From contig CAJFCV020000003.1 of NCBI GenBank assembly GCA_904066235.2, positions 4,960,001 through 5,024,000 on the forward strand: a DNA stretch of 64,000 bases, in the 5' to 3' direction. The notes beneath the pieces are model-generated. The model had not been told where the DNA came from, made no database searches, and was given only the letters and a program-made list of their open reading frames with translations. Shown piece after piece: positions 24,343 to 35,700 of this stretch. Positions within the stretch are counted from its first letter, which is position 1. Every line of letters starts with the position of its first letter. The DNA comes from Bursaphelenchus xylophilus (taxonomy: Eukaryota; Nematoda; Chromadorea; Rhabditida; Aphelenchoididae). The translations under genes and the position numbers were made by a program.

Positions 24343-25253
24343 TTTGAATAGTCGGCTTTTGCCTGAGGGCACAAGTTTTTAAAAGTTTCGCAGAAAGGCG
24401 GGCGTTCCCGCACTTGCCCTCAGGCGCTCAGGTGGGTGGGCCAATTCCCATGGCCATTTGTAGGTGGATCTAATTTTATTAGGTTAATTGGCTCCCTTTT
24501 TGACACTACAATGACTACATACTATTACAACCGGTTTCTTTTATGTTGATTTGTAAGTTTAACTTTGGTTAAGGAGGTCTGAAAGTGGATACTGCAGTTA
24601 GTCACCGACCTTCCAAAGATAAAAACAAAGTACAAAAATTTATTGCCTGAGGGCGTTCGGGAAGCGGAGGTAAAATACATTTCATGTTTTACGTATCTTT
24701 GTCATACGATCTTAAATTTTACTCCATTCGCTTTCGGATATCACCGTACCATAATCTCCAAATAAAAATAACTCATCAACAACGCCGGAACTCATGAATA
24801 ATTTGGTTTTAAGAGGTAAATCACGTATTCTTTTGAATATCAGCCGCTGCAAATGTTTCCATTTGAAGTTTCGAAAGCTTTCAGACATTTGCAGATACCA
24901 TTATTATTTGAATTCTTATTTGTTTTCCGATTTATTCACTCACTTGTACACATTCTTAAAGTTCAACTTCACCTTTCGACGTCACAGAAGTAGGATTACG
25001 TCATATATTGTGAGGACATTATGCTTCCAGAAGGGGAGACTTCTTCCTTTCGAATATATATTATTCATGTCGTTTAGTCTCAAGTACGCAAAAGAGGTTT
25101 CAAAATCGAGTAAACACCGTAAGATATTACTACTCAGGCATTGTATCAATACTTTTTATTTAATTGTTCTCAAGTTTTTATTTCTCATTCAAACCGAGTT
25201 CATTATTTCGAATATAAATATGTGGAGGTTAATAATTGCAACATGAGAGGGTG
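24343..25253. other. Intergenic, AT-rich, with a short inverted repeat
   Basis: Near 24359-24430 the block TGCCTGAGGGCACAAG recurs as an inverted imperfect copy about 50 bp on, and TGCCTGAGGGC appears again near 24646. The open frame at 24794-25246 is not supported as a gene. Otherwise nothing is seen. Confidence 0.45.
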
Positions 25254-27928
25254 TTAAGATACAGTGGGATTCGAGTGAGTCGTTGATCCATAGTCCGAGG
25301 TTGATGGGGCCAATTTCCACAGGGGTTTCACTGATATGGGACCGAGTTGAGCTCGCAAGAAATTGATCTGAAACAATATAATCGGCCATTTGAATGTCTA
25401 CGATTAAACGATTCATTGAAAACTTACATCAAATATTCTCGGAGTACAAATACCCATCACTTGGAGGCAAACAAAGAACAAATATATTACAAAGACGACA
25501 TATATTATTATGGGGGCAGCCATCAGAAGATACGTTGACCATGATGTTCCGAAGAAACCAAAGATCGTATCCGTCGAGAAATACAAATTGATGGCGATTA
25601 CAATGATTGACACTATCAACGCAGCATATTGGGTCTTCCTGAAACTATAAACAACTTTTATATGATACTTACTTGCTGGTTTTATACTCGAACATTACAT
25701 TCGCGTTAGCTGTAAACGTGATTATGGGAAGTAAAGCAAAGGGTAACTGGATCATTTGGACACAGTTGAGAAGATCATTCATTCCGGTCAGAGACCTTAC
25801 ACCTTGAGCAAAGAGAGTGACCACCAAAGTGGGGACAATGGCGATCATTCGAGTTACCATCACTCTTCTCCATCTCGGCCAGTTCATGTGTAAGAAGCCC
25901 TCCATCACAAACTGACCGGCATAAGTGCCTGTCATAGTGGACGATTGCCCGGAAGCAAGAATTCCTAGACCCCAAACAATCAGCGCCAACCTTCCGAATG
26001 TGCATTCCAGGAAGATGCCGCCTTTGTAGAGATCCGCCTCCACTGTATTGTTATCCATGGGGAAAATATCTGGGTCCAGCACAGCTTTGTTGTTACAGGA
26101 CTCTCTCTAAAGAAAGACACTCAGAAAACATTGACTAGTAAATGAATAAATAAATATTAAGTTACTTACAACTTCCATGTTCGTTTTATTATACAATCCA
26201 TGTGCAAAAACTCCAACCACGAACATATTGATGATAAAGGAACAGAACAGAGCAACCCCGGACTCGATAGAATAGTAGTAACTAGCCTCCTCGACCGCCT
26301 TCTTTTTGGTTCGGTCGATTCTCCTACTTTTGACCAGAGCCGAGTGCAGATAAAGATTGTGGGGCATAATAACAGCCCCAACCACGCTGATCCCCTGAAG
26401 AAACTCTTGTTGGCCACATCCAGAACACCAAGGGATAAACATTCCTTTGGCCAGATCCAGAGCATCCGGTTTAACAGTAAAGAACTAAAAAAATTAAAAA
26501 CAGATAATGTAAAATTTAGAATAATATAAAAACTCACTTCGAATCCAAAAGTAACTGCCATGACGGTAATCAAAACGGCAAAGAATCCCTCAAGTTTTCT
26601 GAATCCGAAGTGATCGATAAATAGGAAGGTCAGAGTGTCAGCCATCGTGATTAAAACTCCAACTATAAGCGGGATCGTTCCATACGACAACATGTAAATG
26701 GCTACTGCGGTCCCAATTACTTCTTGCATGTCACTTCCAATGATGGCAATCTCAATCATAATCCAGAGGAATAATCTCGGGCCTTTTGGATAGAATTCTC
26801 GACTGATCTCTGCCATATGCCGACCAGAAAAAACTCCCAATTGGGCGGAAAGCAATTGTAATGTAAATCCAAGGATGTGAGCAAACAATAGAACCCATAG
26901 TAACTAAAACAATCACTGATAAGGCACTCAAAGACAACTTTAAACTACCAGGGTGTTAAAAGATAACATTACTTACCTGATAACGAGCCGTCGCTCCCGA
27001 TTGAAGATCGCTTTCTATGTTTCCTGGATCGAGGTAGGCAATGCTCATCAAGAAACCGGGCCCAGTAAACGCCCAAAGCTTTCGAAAGCTGAATCCAGTC
27101 TGAAAATATGAAACCTCAGCTTTAGCAATTTTCTGATACCTGTTCAATGTCATCGGGAATCTCCACCAAATATTCGATAGTCTCTTCATCGGGAATTATT
27201 TCGACCGACCCTTCTTCCTCTGATGTCCTCTTGAGATCATTATCCATCAAATAGCCTGCTGCAACAATTAATCAGCATTACTGTAAGGCTGGACGTGGAC
27301 TTCACAAGAAAATTTTATACTTATTACCTAATTTAATTAAACCTTATAAGAAGATAAAAATTTATATAATCAAAAAATGCCCGCTAGTCAACCAAACAAG
27401 CCTTTATCTAATATCACGCTCACCGCTCGACCAGTTCTTCCCCTTTTTCTCATCTAAATTTATGCGAACCGGCCTGAATTTTGAAGACTGAAAGGGAAAA
27501 CCCGCACAGAACCAAATACCAAGCTCTACAATAAACATGAGTCACTCAGTAAAATAACAACTGTCGTTATCGAGGAGCAAACTCTTTCCTCTCTGATTTC
27601 CCCCATCAAAGTACAATGAGTATGTGTTTGCACATTACGCTTCAAATATTACTTTACATGCAACCACACGAATCAAAAGTGTTTGTCAACCGCGCTTTGT
27701 TATATAACAAAGCTTTTAATCCTGCAAACTAAACTACCAAGTGATAGCGACGTCACAGCGTTACCCGCGTCGAACGGGAGAGTGATCATGGTCATATAAC
27801 GATCATCGGTCAAGGATAAATAAGAGATAAAACAAACCTTCATTACTCGAGCCTGGAATCAACCTTTCTTCTTCATCGTCAAGGATAATGCTGTCATTTA
27901 TAAGAGGTTGTTGTTCGGATACTTCCAT
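25254..27928 (-). CDS. NRAMP divalent metal transporter (SMF family)
   Basis: Exons 27928-27838, 27258-27140, 27099-26977, 26903-26538, 26484-26170, 26106-25673, 25638-25428 and 25367-25254 total 591 codons. Metal-site helix 1 carries [16 protein letters not shown] and helix 6 carries [18 protein letters not shown], the two NRAMP hallmarks (DPGN and MPH). The conserved transport signature region [20 protein letters not shown] is intact, and about 11-12 hydrophobic helices can be counted. The acidic N-terminal tail [20 protein letters not shown] suggests endosomal or lysosomal sorting. It should move Mn2+/Fe2+ with protons. Which of smf-1/2/3 it matches is not clear. Confidence 0.93.
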
Positions 27929-28434
27929 TTTCTCCTCACTTTGCAAACCATCGAATTGGCGGGCTCACGGGGTCGCTGATAATCAATATTCTTATCAAGA
28001 GTTTATAAATAAGAAATTCGTGTCATCGGGCGTTCAGATTCGTGGGATTTATTTCATTATCCAATTTTGCAAAAACAAATTTGTTGATTCACGAAAAATA
28101 ATCAACAGAAAGCCAAACATTTTTTGCATTCATTGTATACGCGTTGGGACGCAGAAGAAAGGTAAAGCATGTCTTTCAACCTTCTGTACGTACAGAACAG
28201 CTGCAGCTGTTCGAACCCGAACGTTCGCCAGTTTCATCCGTGGCGGGGAATCCAACAATCAAGAAACCGCTGAAAAGTTTCATCGGTTTGAGCCACCAGC
28301 GTGGTAATTAATTTGATTAATTAAAAAAGATTGCTGTTATTACGGTAATTTTTGTTGCAAAAGTAAATTTTTCAAAGAGGGACATTGTTTATTGGACAAC
28401 CTAAACAATAGATTCTTCTGTAACAATAAGTTGT
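27929..28434. other. Intergenic between NRAMP and acl-7
   Basis: About 500 bp upstream of the NRAMP gene and downstream of acl-7. An open frame across 27888-28307 on the plus strand overlaps the antisense of the NRAMP first exon and has no family features. Nothing else is seen. Confidence 0.4.
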
Positions 28435-31400
28435 CTACAGCCTTGACCGAAGTTGGTCTGGAACTGGGGACAGCAGTGTTTCTACTTCGGATTTGAAGTT
28501 CGAAATCTCCGCGGAATTCTGAAATTGTCGTTCATAATGATTTTCGAGGTTGATTTACCTTGTTTTTCAATGAGAGAACGTTGTGAATAACTGCTCCGGA
28601 CAATTGTAAATATTCAGAACATCGCTGTGAGAAAGGTGCGAGCTGTTTCCGGCATTCTTCAAGTGTAATGTTTGCGTTCTTTGTGATTCGTTCCATGATG
28701 TTTTTGTATGCATGGATGTATGGCTAAAATTGTATTGGTGATAATTATTATTATTTTATGTAACTTTACCTGCAATGTTCCCATGAGTAATTGTGCTGTA
28801 TCATAGTTGATGATTCGGATGTAATCGCCATCCACAGCAAGGATTTTGAGATGAATCAATTTGTCAAAGGTTGTTTCAAAGTCCTGTGTGTCTGTGTCTG
28901 GGGTTGAAACGAACTCTTTGTGAAAGATGTATCGAAGTTTTCTGTAGTTTAGAGTTCATACTTTATGGTAATGTAAAAAAAAATTCAAACGGAAAAAGGA
29001 ATTTTTCTTCGTAGGTATCTCCCCTATGTTGCACTTACTTGAATCGGTAGAAGAGTTCTTCCGTCTTAATTTTATTGTTGGAGTTGCAAATAAGGAGAGT
29101 AAGAGCTGCATTGAACAACGAGAAGGTGACTAGGTTCGTGGCATTCGAAAGAATTAGAGCTGGGATTGCCTTCTGCAGAACGGAGATGGACAGTTCTTTC
29201 GATTTCTCGGCCGACAGTGGTTTCAGACAGATCTTTCCGTTTTCATTTTCGATAATATCAGAATACAATGCCAGGTAGTAACTAGAAACAGTTTTGACAA
29301 GGAAAGTACTTTTATGGGGGCTCCTACTTTTTGACGGGACATATCTCAAAAAATCAGAAAAAATGCGCTGATCAAGGATATATAAATCTTAGCTGCCCAT
29401 TTTAGGTTTTTAGGGGTGAAAATGCCCAAAGACTGGCTTAATTTCCCTACAAAAGGCGCAGGCATTCGATACGATAAAAAGCGCAGTCGGTCTCTTCCTT
29501 CGGAAGAGAGCGGTGTGGCCGAGTGGTTAGTGCCGTAGTCTGGGAATCAAGAGAGGGGACGCCGCACGGGTTCGATTTCTTTTGGGCTGAATCAACTTTT
29601 TTTGAAGTTGAAGGTCGAAAAAATAAAATTTTGGGCCAAGACTGATTTATTACGTCTTAGAAACTCAATAAACATCATTTAAAGCCAAAATAAAAATTGT
29701 AAACCTGTGAAAAATTAAGCGAAAAGGGGTTCATATAGGACTTTAAGTCAACTTCCGATCGAGTTTTCACCCCTAAAAACCTAAAATGGGCAGCTAAGAT
29801 TTATATATTCTTGATCAGCACATTTTTTCTGATTTTTTGAGATATGTCCTGTCAAAAAGTAGGAGCCCCCGTAAAAGTACTTTCCTTGTGAAACAAGCTT
29901 ACAGGGGGAAGTACACAAGTGCGACGCTCATTTTTTGATGGAAATTGGCAAAAAATTAAGTTAATTTTTTTTTGAGATATGCGAGACTACTAGCTCGCGT
30001 TTTGCAGAAACAACCGAGATCTTTAGATCGAAAGTTGGCAAAAATGGGACATTGCAAATTTTTCGCAGTCTGATCTTGGGGTACTTTACTTGTTCGATTA
30101 CTCACTTGACGTCGTCTTCGACTGATCCTTGCTGATTTACTCTGATTCCGAACTTTGCACATAATTCGATCAGTTGATTCACCTGTATGAAGACTGTTCC
30201 CAGATTGGCATGCCCATTTCTATCTATTTCAGATCGGATAATCGGTGCCATTAGTTTCCAAACAGTCAGAATATTGTTCTTGTTATGTTCCTTTACAATA
30301 TTATGAGCAAGATTGTAAACGGCTTTCTTCATTGCCAGTGTGTAAACGAAGTGTTTGGATGGCTGAAGCGGTTTAGTTTGTTATAGGACTATTAAAATTA
30401 GAGATTCAACCCCCCATCAATGATGAATAATATCATACCATGAAGGACATTTCTGCACGATTAACAGCCATTGTGTTGCGGAGTGATATTGGTGTCCCAA
30501 ACGTGACAAAAATGTTGCCAAAGTTCTGGTTCAAAATACTTCTGACTTTGAGAACGCCTAAAGTCATCATTAAAGGATCCTATCAGGGTAATTGGATACC
30601 TGACATGTCTTCTTTTGGCTTCGGTGATCCCAAAAGTTCTCGACCATAAAGAACTGATTCCAGAAAACGGTCGTAGTTCATTGTAACTGGTACCAAGATT
30701 GTGTCATATACTTGGTTGCGAACAAAAGGCTCTGTCACTACTTTTAGAAGACCAAGTTTGGGGTCCAACGATTTCGAAACTCTGCTTCTTTGGCCCTCAG
30801 GGAAGAACTCGACTGGTCGTTCGTTTCCGATTATATGAGCTTGGACATATTCGGAAAAGATCGCCCAGTAAAGACCATCCTAAATTACCAATCAAAGAGA
30901 AGGTTAAGAGGAATATTTACGTTTCCAAATTGCCTCCGGATAAAGAAGGCTCCGCATTTCCTGAGGGCTTCTCCAACTATTCGAGACGATTGAAAATCTG
31001 ATCCGGCACAAATCGCTGGTAGGGTAATATTAGCTTCAAAACAAATTAGCGAAATTAGTAAAAAATCTGTGTATGTTCGATGCGTAGGGACGAATACAAC
31101 GGAGTCGTTGCGACACGTTTCTCTGAGGGTTGTAAGAGCATCCATGTTGACATATATCTTGTCAAACAATCGCTGAAACATGTTGGGTCATAGTGAATTT
31201 TGTCTTTTTACCTTGATTACTTTCAAAACAGGGTACCCAACGACTCTTGTGGAGTGGAGGCTAAAATCGTGAGCCATGTTATCCAAGATTTCCTTCGCTT
31301 CGGCGAATACCTCGTCGTGAGATCTTTCGCTTTCTCTAGCGACGATGTCAATGGCTCCCTGGACAACAAATCATTTTTTTCGAGGTTTAGCTTGCCTTAA

Positions 31401-31548
31401 CATTGTCCGAGTTTAAAACAATATCCAGAAGATCTCCCCGAGCCTTCTGATGTTTCTTCTCATGGAACTTCTTTCTTCTTATGATCCAGGATAGCTCTCC
31501 ACCATCTCTTCCTACCTTCTCAAGCCAGTCCACATAGCCTGCAGCCAT
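28435..31548 (-). CDS. acl-7: Dihydroxyacetone phosphate acyltransferase (GNPAT), peroxisomal
   Basis: Ten exons (31548-31396, 31358-31212, 31172-30921, 30879-30600, 30557-30439, 30362-30106, 29281-29039, 28941-28770, 28723-28559, 28518-28435) total 624 codons. Glycerolipid acyltransferase motifs: VPTHRTYTDFLLIS (H-x4-D), GEALRKCGAFFIRR, VEFFPEGQRSR and ILVPVTMNYDR. The arrangement with GRELLGSPKPKE afterwards is GNPAT-specific. The protein ends RSRL, an SRL-type PTS1 signal, as expected for the peroxisomal enzyme that starts ether-lipid (plasmalogen) synthesis. Intron 1 has a GC donor (AAG|GCAAGC). The large intron 29282-30105 holds two mobile elements. The start is chosen at 31548; a TTTAG-type acceptor lies 12-15 nt upstream. 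Confidence 0.9.
29297..29889. mobile_element. Foldback element, family C, with tRNA-like core
   Basis: Left arm 29297-29422 and right arm 29764-29889 are inverted copies of 126 bp. I count four differences between them, all transitions. Ends read ACAAGGAAAGTACTTTT. About 340 bp between the arms contains a tRNA-like segment at 29510-29582. It lies inside an acl-7 intron and stops 11 bp before a family A fragment. No transposase ORF is present, so it is non-autonomous. Confidence 0.85.
29510..29582 (+). other. tRNA(Ser/Leu)-like sequence inside the foldback element
   Basis: An A-box-like GTGGCCGAGTGGTTAGTG and a B-box-like GGGTTCGATTT lie at tRNA spacing. The anticodon stem and the acceptor pairing are degraded, so it is probably a tRNA-derived fossil, not a working tRNA gene. 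Confidence 0.6.
29901..30070 (+). mobile_element. MITE family A, left-end fragment
   Basis: It begins ACAGGGGGAAGTACACAAGT, then GCGACGCTC, followed by the conserved CTCGCGTTTTGCAGAAACAA and CCGAGATCTTTAGATCGAAA blocks of family A. The right half is absent. It follows the family C element by 11 bp in the same acl-7 intron. Confidence 0.75.
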
Positions 31549-32184
31549 CGCAAGATCACCCTATTTCTTTTTGCATACAACGAGAATGATAACAAAGGAT
31601 GAGAGAGCAGTTGAGGTCAATTTTGGGACGAGGGTGTTGATAAGGAGGGACTGGAATTGCTAAAGAAGTGCATTGAATCACGTGTTAGTCCTCTGGATGT
31701 AGATGGACGGTTGGTCCCTTTGATTCTATGGCCGTTGACCATTAGTTGGAATACAAGGAAGCAGCACAGACGCAATTGACTTCCCTAATGATACTTTTTT
31801 GGACAAGGAATCCTTTACTTTCAATGCGTTAGGCTCGCTGCTTCCTCCACTTGATTAATGTCTCATAAATACGATGAATTCACAGATTGTGTTCTTTTTT
31901 TGGTCACTCTCAACACATCTCACTTTAATAATTATAATAATTATATTTGTTTGTTAATTATATGGCGTGCACAAAAGAGTTCTCTATACAGATAACAAAT
32001 AAATACAATCTTAAATACATCTATTAGACACAAAAGTGAACGCTGAAGGGAGAGAGATCAGAGAAAAAGAGTTAAACCCAATTTTATGATGCTTGAGAGG
32101 ATATTTGAGAGCTTTCCAGATGCCTTTCAAGGGTGGCTGCAACAGCGATGCGGACGTGAAGTTACTAGTGACCGGAAACAGTTA
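31549..32184. other. Intergenic between the peptide gene and acl-7
   Basis: It contains the 3' UTR of the peptide gene and the 5' region of acl-7. A short hydrophobic reading frame ends at 31561 on the minus strand but cannot be linked to any exon chain. Confidence 0.4.
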
Positions 32185-32778
32185 TTAGTAGCCGAACAAC
32201 GAGGCACACAACTTCCATCGACAAGGCGTTGGCGTATAGTCTGAATATCGTCCTACTGAAATTAATAAGTAAAATGAACGGATACTGTGTAGGAAAGGCG
32301 TGGGAAGTCGTTTACAGGTTTAAAAGGAACAACTAGTAATTGGAACGGCCGTCATTTGCAGACCTTTGTGGTAATGTTGCCAAAAATATACGTAAACAGA
32401 CTTCCGACTACGCCAAAATCTTTTGGAAATTACAGTAATCTTATGTTGAAAACGGGCTGATATAAGGAAGAGAGAAATTGGAAGCAGAAAATGTTTTTCC
32501 TTACGATTTCTGGTGTATCGTTTGGGTTCGATGATAATGTCGACGAACCTCGGCATCTCCTGTTCTGTCCGGTCGGCCGGGGGGCCCAATCCTCGTCGTA
32601 GTCGTCGCAATAAAAGACTCTCTATGACATTATCTTCGTCCTGAAATCCGAGATTTATCGTTTTTCAACCTCACTCCCCCAAATCTATAAATTCTCTTAC
32701 CGTAAATTGTTGTGAATGAACGGATAGGATTAGCATAACAAAAACAACCAGTGCATTCCATGTCCACGTGCTCTGCAT
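32185..32778 (-). CDS. Candidate cyclic neuropeptide precursor (C-x4-C), 94 residues
   Basis: Exons 32778-32701 (26 codons), 32640-32505 and 32255-32185 join in phase to 94 residues. The N-terminus MQSTWTWNALVVFVMLILSV is a signal peptide cleaved near HS-QQ. A propeptide follows with LLLRRLRRG and, near its end, IIIEPKR, a classic dibasic KR site. The remaining 27 residues start YTRNLGRYSD and end TPTPCRWKLCASLFGY at the stop. One cysteine pair would close a six-residue ring with Trp-Lys at the tip. The layout of signal, spacer, dibasic site and a short C-terminal Cys-looped peptide is that of a neuropeptide hormone. I do not recognise the family; the C-x-W-K-x-C core recalls urotensin II, which may be convergent. 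A TTTTCAG near 32812 could be a spliced-leader acceptor. Confidence 0.68.
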
Positions 32779-35700
32779 TAGAAATGGGTTGAATAAGGCA
32801 ACAATATCCTGAAAAGCAACATTAAACTGCTGTTATTACATATACAAACAAGATGACGAATTAGCCCGCAAAAAACATTTTTTTGTATACTCATGACTAT
32901 TTATGCTAAAATGCACGTGAATACGATAATGTAAATTCCCTTTGGATGTCTAACTTGACAAATGACATCGAGATGTCATAAGTTCACGAGAAAAGCGGAT
33001 AAATGAGGATGATGTCTAGCTTATATCAGTAAGACGACGCAAGATGATAAAAGACACAAAATACAATACATTTAAGAGACTTTGGCCAAAACATCTATCA
33101 ATGCAAATGTCAGACATAAAAATGTAGCAGCATCACTTTGTAGATGACATCATGGATCGCTATGAAACAAAAGACTTTGCTTCACACCAAAACTTATCGA
33201 CCAAGAATCCTCGGCTTTCAAGGCTAGCGCAATGCAAGTGTCGGATGGAAGAAAAACGAGTAAATTAACCTCCCCGAATGATTACAACACCAACATAATT
33301 AAGCAATCCGATATGAACATGTCTAGGAATACACTTCCGGTGTGGGGGAATGTCACGGAATCCACAAAAACGAATAGAACTGTAGAAATAAAAGGCCATC
33401 GTAACCGGGAAATGCCAACGCTCAAAGGCCGTTGGATAAAACAATTATTTAGTAATCACATTAAATGGGGTCTGAAAACATCCAAAGGCTAATTTCACAC
33501 TCCCACAACATCAATGTGGGTGATGAAAACAACTGCAAAGCGACCGTTGTGCCCTCTAAAATAAACTTTATATCGCATAAACTGCTGCAAAATAACACGA
33601 GCCAGATTTGGCCCATTTCCCGCAACGAGTCCACCCTCAAATCCCGTCAGAATTTTGCCAATAAACGGTCGCTATTTTGTCCATTCTTTTATCTTAATTT
33701 ACAAAAAGTGGGCGGATAAACCCCTGAGGGCCTGAAGAATGGAGCTGATGACTTCATTTGAGTCGGTCTGGTGCCCTCTCTTTTTTGGCCTAATAGATTA
33801 AACAAGGCCCTCCAAAAACTACCATAACCCGGCAACAACAAATAAACAAAGGTCGTATAGGTAAAGTAAGGCCGAACAGGAAAAATTATCACTTTTCAGA
33901 AATACGGTATGCTTTCTGAATTTTACAAGAACAAAACTTTCTGGTTGCATTAGAAAGATCACAATTTAGGTGACTAAAAATTTGAAGCCGCATAAATTAC
34001 CGTTTTGTATCAGAAAAAATAAATAAATTTGAAAGCAAGCGAATACTACGACACCCTCTGGGTGAACAGTTCATTTAATTACATTCTATTCAGGGTTCGG
34101 AATTTAAATACGAAATGTCGCATATTTAGACTTGAATGTGATGTATAGACAATAAAGAATTCAAGGATCTCAAGCTTCAAGATGCCAAGAGTCAAAATTA
34201 GATTAGCTAATGGGTTTACAAGCAGGATATGACCGACAAAACACCCCGAACCTTGCACCGTGCGGGAATTGGAGCATGAGCAACATACCAAGCAGTCATT
34301 TGTGAAAAAAACTTGGATCTTTGCTCACTGCGTTAACTGTAAGTTGAGAATTCAGGACAACGGTGTAATTCGGACAATTCACAATTATAAAAACAGTTGA
34401 TGCACAGTATAAAAAGGAGTGAAGATAAAAAATTAATAAAGGTGAGATCAAATTAAACAAGAGGGATGTACCGACTTTAAATAAGTCCTCTCGCGAATAC
34501 GAACCAGATAGACGCGTATTTACCGAGTTTAAAACGAACTCCCACACAACTAGTAATTTCATAAACTGAGTACAATAAAATTACTGGATATCAAGTGAAC
34601 AAGCTTGTTTTGCACTTCCATTAGGCCCTGACAATAGAACGATAGACCAGTTAGCAAACAGATACTATCGACCCATAGTTAAGGTCGACCAAAAACTGGA
34701 AGATCAGCACACAATGTACTAGCTGAAGCCGAAAGAAAAGTTATTTTCCGTCCTTGGAGATGTCTGAACGAGACCACAGACTAATCCCGGGGATCAGCAA
34801 GTCCCCGACGCCGTTCAGCGGCCCAGTCTTTATACCAATCCTATTTCCTAATTTCGTGGGGGCGCGGAATAAAGAAACGAGGAAGGGACGTCATCGTCAT
34901 GGCTTGATGAACTTCTAATTGATCATTTGTACAGGCCAACATATTTTTTGAGCGGGCGGAGCTGTGCAGAGTGCAGATTCTGGAAAAACGCCCTGTGGGC
35001 ATGCGGCTGGCACGTGGACAAAAGGAAGTTTTTGGCCCAAGAATTGAAGTAATGTGGTCAGACTTGTCAAAATGAGGGTTGCAAGGGCATAACAACATCT
35101 ATCTCTCCAGGGATTAGCTTACGGTAAAGGTCATTCTCTTACTGTAACACCCATAGAACGACTGCAAACCCTATAAAATTTGCGAAACCTCAATTAATCT
35201 TTGACTCGGTTTACGCAAACTGATGCCCGAAGAGCGATGCAACATGAACCCGTTGCATCATCATCCAAAGTTCTGTTCATTTTATGATGTATCAGAGAAA
35301 TAAGTCATCATATTATAGTTGGGATGAAGGTCCATTGCGTGACCCAAAAAACTGACGTTAGGTTACAATTAGAATTCTATTTATAAAAAAGGAAGTTAAA
35401 TTTGAAAGCAAATAAAGATGGAAACAGACCTTGGGCTTCAATAACTGGTCAAGAATACCTTGACATGGGCGGACAGGTAGCCCCCTCCAGAAAAAATCTG
35501 CGGACGCGTCTCTCTGACTTGATTATGGCAATTTGAAGTGAATAGAAAAACATTTGTCTGAATTCAGATCAAATTGTCCTCCAAACCCATAAATAAGCGC
35601 CTGATTAGAAAATAAATAATTTCTTGGTCGTTTAAATATACAAAAAAAGATGTCTACTGTCAAAAAAATGGATGTAATTGATGATTGATACGTGAGAAAC

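Noticed and set aside
24794..25246. 150-codon open frame on the plus strand
   Set aside because: AT-rich, hydrophobic and Phe/Leu/Ile-heavy composition with no domain, no splice context and no initiation context; best explained by low stop density in AT-rich DNA.
27888..28307. 139-codon open frame on the plus strand
   Set aside because: Its start is antisense to the NRAMP first coding exon and it shows no family motif or plausible splice partners.
31561..31660. Minus-strand reading frame with a hydrophobic tail ending in three Lys before a TAG
   Set aside because: It looks like the end of a membrane protein, but no upstream exon can be found and the stretch lies in the 5' region of acl-7; judged chance.
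33232..33719. Two adjacent open frames of 84-86 codons
   Set aside because: Low-complexity polar composition, no splice-linked partners and no recognisable motif.
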